Below are positions 8,453-16,525 of a DNA stretch of 37,660 nt, in pieces. The notes below the pieces were generated by a model that saw only the letters and a program-made list of their open reading frames with translations, did no database searches and was not told the DNA's origin. A program made the position numbers and the translations under genes. How positions within the stretch are numbered: position 1 is the first letter of the stretch; every line of letters starts with the position of its first letter. Origin of the DNA: UBA4658 sp002405485 (GTDB taxonomy: Bacteria; Planctomycetota; Phycisphaerae; Phycisphaerales; UBA1924); assembly GCA_036823255.1 (NCBI GenBank), contig DAISGC010000030.1, positions 1 to 37,660 of the forward strand, written 5' to 3'.

Positions 8453-10228
8453 ATGGCCACGCCTAAACTCTCAGTCCCCATGCCCGCGGCGGTGTACATC
8501 GAGACCTTTGGCTGCCAGATGAACGAGCTGGACTCGGAGCTGGTCATCGGACAGTTGCGCTCGCTCGGATATGCCTTTACCCCCGATCGGGAACGGGCAG
8601 ACGTGGTGATCTACAACACCTGTTCCGTGCGAGAGCACGCCGAGCAGAAGGTCTGGAGCCGGCTCGGCGAGGACGCACTGCGCAAGGTCGATCGTCCCGG
8701 AATGGTCGTCGGGGTGATCGGCTGCATGGCCGAGCGCGACGGAACGGACCTGCTGCGCCGAATGCCGGTCGTGGACGTGCTGTGCGGCCCGGGCGAGCTC
8801 GACAAGCTGCCCTCACTGCTGGACAACGCGGTGCGGACGCGAGCCGCTCTCGCCGATGAGACGCTCACCAGGATCGCGCACGCCCGTGAGAACTCGGTCG
8901 ACCCGGTTCGAACGCTGCGCTCGGCGCAGGCGGTCGCGCTGCAGGGCAACACATCGCGCCGCAGCGCGACCCTTGCCGCGGCGCAGGACACGCTGGAGCT
9001 GCTCGATCTTTCGCGAGCGGTTTCGAGCGACGATCACTCGGGCTCTGCCTATGTGCGGATCACCCGCGGGTGCAACAAGTTCTGCACTTACTGCGTCGTG
9101 CCCTTCACGCGTGGAGCCGAGGTGCACCGCCCGCCGGAGCACATCATCGACGAGTGCAAGCGGCTTGCCGATTCGGGCGTCATCGAGGTCACGCTGCTCG
9201 GACAGACCGTGAACCACTATCGCTTCGAGCACGGGGCCGCGGTCTCGGTCAACGGCGTTACCCAGCCCCAGAAGGGCCGCTCGTACAAGGGCGGTCATCG
9301 CCGCGACCCATTCGCGGGCGATCGCACGACGACGTTCGCCGATCTGCTCGCAAGAATCCACGATGAGGTGCCGGGGATCAAGCGGCTGCGTTTCGTGACC
9401 AGCTACCCCCGCGACTTCGGAGACGACGTGCTGGAAGTGATCCGCGATCACCCGAGGATCTGCCGATATCTCCACGTGCCCGCCCAGAGCGGCTCCAACC
9501 GCATTCTGGAACTCATGAATCGCGGGTACACCGTCGAGGAGTACCTCGAGTTCCTCGACCGCGCCCGTGCGTTCCTTCACCAGCCCGACATCGGGCGACC
9601 ACTCACCGTCGCCGGCGACATCATCGTCGGCTTCCCGACCGAGACCGAGGATGACTTCCGAGCCACGGCTCGCCTCATCGAGCGGGCTCGGTACAAGAAC
9701 TGCTTCATCTTCAAGTACTCCCCCAGGCCCGGGACCATCGCCTTCGACAAGCTCCCAGACGACGTGCCCGAGGACGTCAAGCGCCGCCGCAACAACGATC
9801 TGCTCGCCCTGCAGCAGGCAACCAGCAAGCTCGTGAGCCAGGAGTTCCTCGGTCAGTCGCTCGACGTCTTCGTTCAGGGCGTCAGCAAGAAGACCCGAAA
9901 GGCCGCCACGCGCTCGGGCCCCGCATCCAAGTCCGGCGGCGTCACCCTGACTATCGGCGGCAAGAGCGTCGAAGAGCCCTCGGCCGAGGACGATCGCGGA
10001 TGCGCGTCGGCATGCTCCTCAGACGATGTGCATGTCTTCGAGGACTTCGCTCGCGCCGGCTCCGCCAGCACAGAGACCACCGTGCAGATGTCCGCGCGCT
10101 CCGAAGGGGACATCATCGTGTTCTTCGAGGCCGATGCCCGGCGGGCTGATGACCTGATCGGGAAGATCGTTCGCGTGAAGATCGATGCCGCCGCTCCCCT
10201 GGCGCTCCACGGCTCGCTGGCCAACTGA
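8453..10228 (+). CDS. miaB: tRNA methylthiotransferase MiaB
   Basis: MiaB is a radical-SAM enzyme that adds a methylthio group to N6-isopentenyladenosine at position 37 of tRNAs reading UNN codons. The N-terminal cluster ligands are Cys21 (TFGCQMNELDSE), Cys57 (NTCSVREHAEQK) and Cys91 (GCMAER). The radical-SAM cluster is C207-x3-C211-x2-C214 (RGCNKFCTYCVVP). A TRAM-like domain for tRNA binding sits at the C-terminus. At 591 residues it is well above the usual 440-475. The extra sequence lies in three places: before the radical-SAM domain (about residues 130-190), after the LLGQTVNHY segment (about 265-300), and inside the TRAM region (about 485-550, acidic and Ser-rich with GCASACSS). The first ATG of the frame at 8453 is used; an ATG at codon 10 is possible. 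It is monocistronic here. Confidence 0.95.
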   Translation: MATPKLSVPMPAAVYIETFGCQMNELDSELVIGQLRSLGYAFTPDRERADVVIYNTCSVREHAEQKVWSRLGEDALRKVDRPGMVVGVIGCMAERDGTDLLRRMPVVDVLCGPGELDKLPSLLDNAVRTRAALADETLTRIAHARENSVDPVRTLRSAQAVALQGNTSRRSATLAAAQDTLELLDLSRAVSSDDHSGSAYVRITRGCNKFCTYCVVPFTRGAEVHRPPEHIIDECKRLADSGVIEVTLLGQTVNHYRFEHGAAVSVNGVTQPQKGRSYKGGHRRDPFAGDRTTTFADLLARIHDEVPGIKRLRFVTSYPRDFGDDVLEVIRDHPRICRYLHVPAQSGSNRILELMNRGYTVEEYLEFLDRARAFLHQPDIGRPLTVAGDIIVGFPTETEDDFRATARLIERARYKNCFIFKYSPRPGTIAFDKLPDDVPEDVKRRRNNDLLALQQATSKLVSQEFLGQSLDVFVQGVSKKTRKAATRSGPASKSGGVTLTIGGKSVEEPSAEDDRGCASACSSDDVHVFEDFARAGSASTETTVQMSARSEGDIIVFFEADARRADDLIGKIVRVKIDAAAPLALHGSLAN

Positions 10229-10287
10229 GGCGACTCCATTGCCCCCCACGCCCCTCCGGCCCCACCGGCACACCCCACGCGTGCAGG

Positions 10288-11115
10288 TCAACTCTCTCGC
10301 ACGGGATCCTCGCCATTGACGGTCAGCCGAACCGGGTGATTGAACCAGGCGTTGCCGGCGTTCGGCGGGAGCTTCGCCTTGGCCTCCGGGCCGTACATCT
10401 GCTCCATGGTTGCGACGACGTCGGTCATGGTGGCGTCGGCGGGGACCCAGCCGCGGGCCACGTCGGGGAAGTCGAGCTTGCAGTTGTCGCATTTCTTGCC
10501 CGAGGCGAACTTGATCGGACACCAGAAGCTCTCGACGTTGCGGAGCATCTCCGCTCCAAGCGAGTACACCCCGGTCATCCAGTCGCAGTACAAGCACCAG
10601 ATCAGATCGTGACCAATGAGCCCGTTGAACTTCTGCCGGCTGACGTTCACCCAGTCGGCGGCGTTGTACCTGGGCAGCCCGACGATGACCACGAGCAGCG
10701 GATAGGTGGTGACCTGCGCAAGTCGAATCAGGATGAACACCGGCAGACTGACCACCGTCACCCAGAGCGCAACGTGGTTGTTCAGCCGACCGACGGTCCG
10801 ATTCAGGAACGTCACGATGCGGGGCCCTCGCAGATGCTCGCGATTGGCCAGTTCGTGCACGAACATCCAGCACATCATCCCCAGCACCTGCCCCGCGAGC
10901 GATGCGAGCAGCCCGCGCCAGCCAAACACGATTCCGAGCGTGGTCGGGGGGATCCAGGTCAGCAAAGACACGACAAGATCAAGCCCAGGCGCTTTGCAGA
11001 GCGACGCGGCGAGCGATCGACCAAAGCCGCCCAGCCGGGGAATCAGGTGCAGCACTCCGGTGAAGCCGCACACTCCGATGAGCGTCCACGCCATGAGCAG
11101 GAGGAAGAGTTCCAT
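10288..11115 (-). CDS. Uncharacterised membrane protein with a Cys-x2-Cys array
   Basis: A 275-residue protein starting at the ATG at 11115 (MELFLLLMAWTLIG); the longer open frame upstream has no hydrophobic or conserved content. About four hydrophobic segments occupy residues 1-25, 48-85, 115-130 and 138-148. A conserved-looking soluble part follows, with Cys174 and Cys177 (IWCLYCDW), Cys199 (SFWCPIKF) and Cys209/Cys212 (KKCDNCKLDFPDV). The two C-x2-C pairs plus an extra Cys suggest a zinc ribbon or iron-sulfur site at the membrane surface. The C-terminal 60 residues look globular (MTDVVATMEQMYGPEAK). I do not recognise a named family. It converges with miaB, ending 60 bases from it. Confidence 0.75.
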   Translation of the reverse strand: MELFLLLMAWTLIGVCGFTGVLHLIPRLGGFGRSLAASLCKAPGLDLVVSLLTWIPPTTLGIVFGWRGLLASLAGQVLGMMCWMFVHELANREHLRGPRIVTFLNRTVGRLNNHVALWVTVVSLPVFILIRLAQVTTYPLLVVIVGLPRYNAADWVNVSRQKFNGLIGHDLIWCLYCDWMTGVYSLGAEMLRNVESFWCPIKFASGKKCDNCKLDFPDVARGWVPADATMTDVVATMEQMYGPEAKAKLPPNAGNAWFNHPVRLTVNGEDPVRES

Positions 11116-11146
11116 GAATCGAGCGTACGTCACCCGGAACGCCGAC

Positions 11147-12625
11147 TCACCGCAGCTTGCGGCCGGGGATCCATGGGCCTGATGAGCCGAACTCCACGCC
11201 ATCAAGCGCCCGTCGGAACAGGGCCGTGCTGGTATGCCGATCGCCCACCTGCTGAGCGAGCGAGATCGACTGCCGGGCACACCCGGGTTCACCGAGAACC
11301 GCACAGAGCGCGGCGACCATGAACGCCGCGTCGGCCTCGCTCACGACGCGCGCGGGCGGGTTCTCGAACACGCCGCGAGCGCGACGGGCTTCTTCGGCCA
11401 GCTCTTCGTCCCGCGCAAGGATGCTGGCAACACGGGATCCGGGAGCAACAAGCCCCGACGGATTCACCAGCGCGGCCCGACGCATCGCGTAGATCGCCGC
11501 CGAGTAGTCCCCCCGGTTCGCCCCGTTCACGGCCTGCATGAACAGGGGCACGACATCGAAGGCGGCGTTCACGCCCACTGGCAGGGCGGCTTCGTCCGAC
11601 TGCACCATCGCCGAACCGACAGCGTCGCCCGCGCCCTGATCGTCTTCGGGCACAAATCCGAGGATGATCGTGCCGCCTCCCTGCACATCGGGCCGCACGA
11701 ACTGCGGGAGCGGCTCGTAGAAGTCCGTCGAAACGATCTCATAGACCTTCCAGCACGGCGCATCCCAAGGCCGCCACCGTGGGAACGCGTCATGACCGTT
11801 CTTCCACCATGAGGCCGATCGGCGCGGCGCGTGCCCATCGTCAGCCCAATACGCACTCGTTCCCCAGGACGCGCTCCGCCCATCCCAAACGCCCCAGGAC
11901 CACTGACTCCACGACCTCAGGTCGTTGAACACCGGCCCCACCTGAGGCGGCACATAGCGGAAGACGGGTGCTGGAGAGAAGTTCACGGCGTCGCGGGAAG
12001 TGGAGTACAAGTACCGCGGCGATGGTGCGGCATGCCAATCGGCTGGGCCATGCTGGCGGCGTCGGCTCAAGGATCGATCGCCGTCGACCCTCCACGTGCC
12101 ATCGCCATCCCAGCGTCCCCCGCCTCGATCCGCCGATGAGCCACGAACCAGGCTGCGAACGGTGTTGTCTCGGTCGGCAGCGCGAGCGGTGTCCAGCCCG
12201 CTGGGCATCGGAATGCCGGCAAATGCCGAGCGATCCAGCGCACCGGGGCGCATGAGCAGGCGGCGAGTGCGATCCTCGTTCGGGGGGGGTGCGGCTCCTG
12301 GAGGGCTCGCCGCAGGCGGGCGAGCAGCGGGTCGCGAGGAAGAGGGTTCAGAGGCTGACGGCGGACTCGAACCCTGCGGAGCGGACTGGGGCGGCGGCGG
12401 ATCGCGTCGCGCTGGTGGCGGCGGCTGTGCAGAAGTTGACCCGCCGCTGCCAGAGCCGTTGCCAGAGCCGCTGCCGCCACCGGAGGGTCGTACCAGGCCT
12501 CGGCGGGTGTTATCGTCGCCAAAGGTGTCGGATGTCGGGATCCCCGCCGCACAGGCAGTGGCCGCCGCGATGATCCATCGAGCAATCAGATGAGGGGCGA
12601 TCGCGCCATCCTGCGGATGATTCAT
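11147..12625 (-). CDS. Secreted Pro/Ser-rich protein with repeated NTRR-x-LVRP motifs
   Basis: A 492-residue protein starting at the ATG at 12625, which has GGAG eight bases upstream. A short export segment (LIARWIIAAATACAAGIPTS) is followed by a Gly/Ser stretch and a long Pro/Ser/Ala-rich, probably disordered region. Three similar motifs punctuate this region: DDNTRRGLVRPSG, EDRTRRLLMRPGALD and DRDNTVRSLVRGSS. The middle part is Trp- and Tyr-rich. The C-terminal 150 residues (FMQAVNGANRGDYSAAIYAMRRAALVNP and onward, shown here in parts) look helical and TPR-like: NRGDYSAAIYAMRRA, then EADAAFMVAALCAVLG. The role is unknown; an extracytoplasmic location is likely. It is divergent from the ion-channel gene. 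Confidence 0.7.
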   Translation of the reverse strand: MNHPQDGAIAPHLIARWIIAAATACAAGIPTSDTFGDDNTRRGLVRPSGGGSGSGNGSGSGGSTSAQPPPPARRDPPPPQSAPQGSSPPSASEPSSSRPAARPPAASPPGAAPPPNEDRTRRLLMRPGALDRSAFAGIPMPSGLDTARAADRDNTVRSLVRGSSADRGGGRWDGDGTWRVDGDRSLSRRRQHGPADWHAAPSPRYLYSTSRDAVNFSPAPVFRYVPPQVGPVFNDLRSWSQWSWGVWDGRSASWGTSAYWADDGHAPRRSASWWKNGHDAFPRWRPWDAPCWKVYEIVSTDFYEPLPQFVRPDVQGGGTIILGFVPEDDQGAGDAVGSAMVQSDEAALPVGVNAAFDVVPLFMQAVNGANRGDYSAAIYAMRRAALVNPSGLVAPGSRVASILARDEELAEEARRARGVFENPPARVVSEADAAFMVAALCAVLGEPGCARQSISLAQQVGDRHTSTALFRRALDGVEFGSSGPWIPGRKLR

Positions 12626-12789
12626 GGTCGATCTCCACAACAGCTTCGCGCAGAAGGTGTACAGACGAATCCCGAATCGGATGCTGGTATGCGCTGACAA
12701 CGGATGATACGTTTCGAACCCATCGCAGGCCCGCGGAGGCGGGGATCACGTTTCGGGGGGCTTCGGGTGCAGAGAGTTCGGATGGCATC

Positions 12790-13629
12790 ATGATCCCAGA
12801 AACCACGCGTCGGAAACTGCACGAAACGGTCGAGTCGGTCTGGTTCAACAAGCTGGTGGTGGCCGTGATCGTGCTGAACGCGGCGCTGATCGGGCTCTAC
12901 ACATACACACCCAGTCGATGGATCCTGATCGCGGAGTGGGCCTGCATCGGCCTGTTCATCGCCGAGCTCGTGCTCCGGTTCCTGGCCGCCGAGAACAAAC
13001 GCCGCTTCCTGCTTGCTCCCTGGACGATTTTCGACATCGTGATCATCGGGGCTGCGTTCATCCCGGCGGGCGAGGGCATCGCCCCGATCCTGCGAATCCT
13101 TCGAGTGCTGCGTGTCCTTCGGCTTGTCAAGACGGTGCCGCAACTGCGCCTGATCGCCGCGGTGCTGACCAAAAGCGTGCTGAGCATGCACTACATCGCG
13201 ATCCTCGCCGGGCTCTGTTTCTACATCTACGCGGTCATCGGCGTGAAACTGTTCTCGGGCGCGGAACACCCGCTCCGCGACAAGTTCCCGAGCGTGCACG
13301 AGGCGTGCTTCACGCTGTTCCGCGTGCTGACGGGCGATGATTGGACGGAGATGCGCTACGCAGCGCTTGAAGGGCCCAATGGCGGACTGGTCACGACGTA
13401 CTTCGTGACGTGGATCATCATCGCGACGTTCGTCCTGACGAACCTGATCGTCGGCGCGATCGTGAATCACTACCAGGAAGTGCAGGAGATCGAGAATCCG
13501 CCGACGCACCCTGACGGAAAACCGCTCACTCAGGCGGAAATCGCCGAGCGGGATGATCGACGGCTTGAAGAGCTCCTGAACGAGGCCAGCGCGATCGTGA
13601 AGCGCAAAGCCGAGCGGGCACGCGGATAG
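12790..13629 (+). CDS. One-domain voltage-gated cation channel (BacNav/BacCav type)
   Basis: A 279-residue six-helix channel subunit expected to form tetramers in the inner membrane. S1 is at about residues 20-38, S2 at 45-66 and S3 at 78-92 (WTIFDIVIIGAAF). S4 is at 98-115 with Arg102, 105, 108 and 111 and Lys114 at three-residue spacing. S5 is at about 133-153 and S6 at 203-226. The pore loop TLFRVLTGDDWTEM places T181-G182-D183-D184-W185-T186-E187 in the filter. NaChBac-like sodium channels have Glu at the third position (TLESW). Two Asp residues resemble engineered calcium-selective CavAb (TLDDWSD), so calcium permeation is plausible. The C-terminal tail is charged and likely coiled-coil (about 250-275), as in other bacterial channels of this group. 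It stands alone, divergent from the Pro-rich secreted protein. Confidence 0.9.
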   Translation: MIPETTRRKLHETVESVWFNKLVVAVIVLNAALIGLYTYTPSRWILIAEWACIGLFIAELVLRFLAAENKRRFLLAPWTIFDIVIIGAAFIPAGEGIAPILRILRVLRVLRLVKTVPQLRLIAAVLTKSVLSMHYIAILAGLCFYIYAVIGVKLFSGAEHPLRDKFPSVHEACFTLFRVLTGDDWTEMRYAALEGPNGGLVTTYFVTWIIIATFVLTNLIVGAIVNHYQEVQEIENPPTHPDGKPLTQAEIAERDDRRLEELLNEASAIVKRKAERARG

Positions 13630-13648
13630 TCCGATTCCCCCGAAAAAC

Positions 13649-13677
13649 AGGACTCGGGCGGACCTGAAACCTATAGT
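13649..13677 (+). promoter_or_regulatory. Putative promoter of gap
   Basis: TATAGT at 13672-13677 is close to the -10 consensus and stands out in GC-rich DNA. A weak -35 match (AGGACT, 13649-13654) lies 17 bases upstream. The gap start codon is about 95 bases downstream. Confidence 0.35.
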
Positions 13678-13770
13678 CGGCTGAAATCGTAACCGCACCC
13701 CTCCGCGCGGCGTGGGAGCACGCTTTCGGGCGAACCGACGACCGTCCCGCGGACCATTCGGAGCATCGTC

Positions 13771-14820
13771 ATGGCTATTCGTCTTGGAATCAACGGTTTC
13801 GGTCGCATCGGTCGCCTCGTCTACCGCATCGCGGCCGAGCACGGGATCGAGATCGTCGCCGTCAACGACCTTGTCCCCGCCGACAACCTCGCGTATCTGC
13901 TGAAGTATGACACCATGCACCGGCAGTTCACCCTCGGCGGCAAGCCCGCCGACATCTCGGCCATCGCCAGCGACACCGGCGGCTCGTTCACCGTCAACGG
14001 CAAGACCACCAAGACCATGGCGATCAAGGACCCCGCCCAGCTTCCCTGGAAGGATCTCGGCGTGGACTATGTGCTCGAGTCCACGGGCCTGTTCACCGAC
14101 GCCGAGAAGGCCGGTCTCCACCTGAACGCCGGCGCCAAGCGGGTCATCATCTCGGCCCCGACCAAGAGCGAGCCCGCGCAGGTGCCGACGATCGTGCTGG
14201 GTGTGAACCACGAAACCTACGACTCCAGCAAGCACAAGATCGTCTCCAATGCGTCGTGCACGACCAACTGCCTTGCGCCGATCGCCAAGGTGATCAACGA
14301 CGCGTTCGGCCTCGAAGAAGGCCTCATGACCACCGTCCACGCCGTCACCGCCACCCAGCCCACGCAGGACGGCCCGAGCAAGAAGGACTGGCGCGGCGGG
14401 CGCAACGGGTATCACAACATCATCCCGGCGAGCACCGGCGCTGCCAAGGCCGTCACCCTCGCCATCCCCGCGCTCAAGGGCAAGCTCACCGGCATGAGCT
14501 TCCGCGTCCCGACCGCGGATGTGTCGGCCGTCGACCTGACCTTCAAGACCGCCAAGGACACGAGCCTCAAGGACATCAACGCCGCCATGAAGGCCGCCAG
14601 CGAGGGCAGCATGAAGGGCGTCCTGGGCTACACCGAAGAGGAGGTCGTCAGCTCCGACTTCATCGGCGACCGCCGCTCGAGCATCTTCGACGCGCTGGCC
14701 GGCATCGAGCTGAACAAGCGGTTCTTCAAGGTCGTGAGCTGGTACGACAACGAGGCGGGCTACGCAAGCCGCTGCGTCGACTTGGTGAAGCTCATGGCGA
14801 GCAAGGATGGCTTGAAGTAA
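13771..14820 (+). CDS. gap: Glyceraldehyde-3-phosphate dehydrogenase, type I
   Basis: GAPDH oxidises and phosphorylates glyceraldehyde-3-phosphate to 1,3-bisphosphoglycerate in glycolysis. The 349-residue protein has the NAD-binding start INGFGRIGR (7-15) and the AVNDL segment (30-34), whose Asp33 fits NAD rather than NADP preference. The catalytic Cys163 is in SNASCTTNCLAP and the catalytic His190 in TTVHAVTATQ. The C-terminal WYDNEAGYASR motif is present, and the length is normal. The ATG at 13771 has GGAG eight bases upstream. A strong intrinsic terminator follows at 14850, so the gene is its own transcript. A decayed copy of its 3' end lies about 1.5 kb downstream. Confidence 0.97.
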   Translation: MAIRLGINGFGRIGRLVYRIAAEHGIEIVAVNDLVPADNLAYLLKYDTMHRQFTLGGKPADISAIASDTGGSFTVNGKTTKTMAIKDPAQLPWKDLGVDYVLESTGLFTDAEKAGLHLNAGAKRVIISAPTKSEPAQVPTIVLGVNHETYDSSKHKIVSNASCTTNCLAPIAKVINDAFGLEEGLMTTVHAVTATQPTQDGPSKKDWRGGRNGYHNIIPASTGAAKAVTLAIPALKGKLTGMSFRVPTADVSAVDLTFKTAKDTSLKDINAAMKAASEGSMKGVLGYTEEEVVSSDFIGDRRSSIFDALAGIELNKRFFKVVSWYDNEAGYASRCVDLVKLMASKDGLK

Positions 14821-14849
14821 GGGCGCGAGTCCTGCCGTGACCATGTCAA

Positions 14850-14890
14850 CAGCGTCAAGGGCGGCGAGACCGGCCCTCGACGCTGTTTTT
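14850..14890 (+). terminator. Rho-independent terminator of gap
   Basis: AGCGTC-A-AGGGC pairs with GCCCT-C-GACGCT around a short loop, with an internal mismatch, and is followed by GTTTTT. It begins 30 bases after the gap stop codon. Confidence 0.88.
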
Positions 14891-15025
14891 ATTGGCATCA
14901 CCGGACGCAAACGCGAAACCCCGAGCGCGACCGGAGAATGCCAAGGCCACATCAAGAAATCCCTCACCACCCCGATACCCCCTTTTTTTAGGTGTATACG
15001 ACTTGCAATAATCACAATCGAACTC

Positions 15026-15050
15026 GACCACCCCCCTCTTTGGGGAGGTC
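15026..15050 (+). promoter_or_regulatory. Leader hairpin before the RCC1 gene
   Basis: GACC-A-CCCC (15026-15034) pairs with GGGG-A-GGTC (15042-15050) around the loop CCTCTTT, with one A-A mismatch. It stands eight bases before the ribosome site of the RCC1 gene and just after an AT-rich stretch (about 14983-15022) that may hold the promoter. It could be a leader structure or a weak terminator. Confidence 0.35.
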
Positions 15051-15069
15051 TTTGTGAGAGGAGAGATGG

Positions 15070-16338
15070 ATGCCTGTCCGTGTCTGTGGCTTTGGTGTTG
15101 GGTCTTTGATCCCAGGGTTTTCCGCTGGCGTTGCAGGCGTGATCGCTCTTGCGGGCACTGCCATGACCGCCGCACCTGCGTGTGCTCAGTCCGCGGTCGC
15201 ATGGGGTTTCGGCGCCTCAGGTCAACTTGGCAACGGGGCCAACAGTAACCGCACGACGCCCGTGCCGGTGAGCGGGCTCACGAGCGGCGTGAGCTCGATC
15301 GCCACCGGCAGCTTCTTCGGCATGGCGATCCAGAACGGCGCGGCCTTCGCGTGGGGTGCAAACGGCAACGGCCAGGTCGGCAACGGAACCCAGACCAACG
15401 TCAATGCGCCGGTGCCGGTGACGGGCCTGACCAGCGGCGTCACCGCGATCGCGGGGGGGAACAACCACAGCCTTGCGATCAGGAACGGCGGGGTCGTCGC
15501 CTGGGGGCAGAACTCCCTGGGTCAGCTCGGCGACGGGACGCTCACTCTTCGAACCACGCCGGTGCAGGTGACCGGGCTGACCAGCGGCGTTACCGCGATC
15601 GCTGGCGGGGGCAATCACAGTCTGGCGATCCAGAATGGCGCGGCGTTTGCCTGGGGGCTCAACAACTTCGGCCAGCTCGGCGAGGGTACGAACAACAACA
15701 GCACAGCGCCCCTGCCGGTGAGCGGGCTCAGCAGCGGCGTCACGGCGATCTTCGGTGGTGGGTTTCACAGCCTGGCGATCCAGAACGGCGCGGTGCGAGC
15801 GTGGGGAAACAACCAGTTCGGCCAACTCGGCGATGGGACGACCAACAACAGCGCAACGCCCGTCACGGTGGCCGGGCTGACCAGCGGCGTCACGGCGATC
15901 GCCGGCGGCGTTCAGCACAGCCTGGCCATCCTCAACGGCGACGTGTACGCCTGGGGATCCAACTCCTCTGGCCAGCTTGGCACTGGGTCTGCGAGCGGCA
16001 GCTCAACGCCGATACGGGTGCTTGACCTGCCCGTGGATCTGATCGCGGTCGCCGCCACCAACGCATCGAGCTTCGCGCTCTCGTCGGATGGGAGCCTGTG
16101 GGTCTGGGGGAGCAACAGCCAGGGCCAACTCGGGCTTGGCGACACAACCAGCCGCCCGACACCGACGCAGGTGTTCGCGCCTCCGGGCTTCACCTTCACC
16201 TCCATCGACGGCGATGCCTTCAGCAGCCACGTCGTTGCGACCCTCGTGCCGGGGCCAAGCGCGGCGGGCGTGCTGATGCTGGCCGGCGCGGTGATGCTGC
16301 GGCGCCGAGTGCGCGACTCAAGAGCGGAAGGCGTGTGA
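15070..16338 (+). CDS. Exported RCC1-repeat protein with a PEP-CTERM-like tail
   Basis: A 422-residue protein. A signal peptide (residues 1-40, ending APACAQS) is followed by seven RCC1-type repeats that would close a seven-bladed propeller. The first five blades are each 50 residues with the pattern AWG-x8-GQLG-x-GT, then TSGVTAIAGG and HSLAIQNG. The last two are more divergent. The C-terminus (LVPGPSAAGVLMLAGAV, then MLRRRVR) has the Pro-rich motif, one membrane helix and Arg cluster of a PEP-CTERM-type sorting signal. The protein is therefore probably held at the envelope, cleaved and exported. The ATG at 15070 is preceded by AGAGGAGAG; an out-of-frame ATG lies at 15066. Such proteins are common in planctomycetes and likely bind partners outside the cell; no target can be read from the sequence. 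Confidence 0.88.
   Translation: MPVRVCGFGVGSLIPGFSAGVAGVIALAGTAMTAAPACAQSAVAWGFGASGQLGNGANSNRTTPVPVSGLTSGVSSIATGSFFGMAIQNGAAFAWGANGNGQVGNGTQTNVNAPVPVTGLTSGVTAIAGGNNHSLAIRNGGVVAWGQNSLGQLGDGTLTLRTTPVQVTGLTSGVTAIAGGGNHSLAIQNGAAFAWGLNNFGQLGEGTNNNSTAPLPVSGLSSGVTAIFGGGFHSLAIQNGAVRAWGNNQFGQLGDGTTNNSATPVTVAGLTSGVTAIAGGVQHSLAILNGDVYAWGSNSSGQLGTGSASGSSTPIRVLDLPVDLIAVAATNASSFALSSDGSLWVWGSNSQGQLGLGDTTSRPTPTQVFAPPGFTFTSIDGDAFSSHVVATLVPGPSAAGVLMLAGAVMLRRRVRDSRAEGV
15190..15940 (+). repeat. Tandem 150-bp coding repeats
   Basis: Five consecutive units of exactly 50 codons inside the RCC1 gene keep strong DNA similarity, especially over the stretches encoding GLTSGVTAIAGG and HSLAIQNG. The regular length makes gain or loss of whole blades by recombination possible. 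Confidence 0.7.
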
Positions 16339-16525
16339 GCGACTACAGGATCGCCGTCGTGCTTGACCGACTTCATGGGCGAATGCCGCCCGAGCTTCGT
16401 CAATGCGCTCTCCGGAATGGCGAGCAGACACGCGGTACCTCAAGGTCGTGGGCTGGCACGACAACAAGGCGGGCTTCGCCGCCCGCCGCGTCGAACTCGT
16501 CAAGCTGATGGTGAGCAAGGACGGG
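16330..16525 (+). pseudogene. Remnant of a second gap gene, 3' end
   Basis: This is a decayed copy of the GAPDH C-terminus spread over more than one frame. In the frame of 16366 the segment TDFMGECRPSFVNALSG parallels SDFIGDRRSSIFDALAG of the intact gene. After a +1 insertion near 16430, RYLKVVGWHDNKAGFAARR and VELVKLMVSKDG parallel the intact RFFKVVSWYDNEAGYASRC and VDLVKLMASKDG, with 21 of 32 residues identical by eye. A further +1 shift lies before TDFMG. The homology seems to begin inside or at the very end of the RCC1 gene (GGCGTG at about 16330), so that gene abuts or was placed into the lost copy. No GAPDH catalytic part remains. Confidence 0.8.

Noticed and set aside
12622..15015. Very long open frame on the minus strand across the ion channel and gap genes
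   Set aside because: It is antisense to two clearly recognisable genes and crosses the gap terminator; its His/Asp/Arg-rich product is a typical shadow of GC-rich coding DNA.
15190..15940. CRISPR array suggested by regular repeats
   Set aside because: The units are 150 bases, in frame, and encode RCC1 blades; there are no short repeats with unique spacers.
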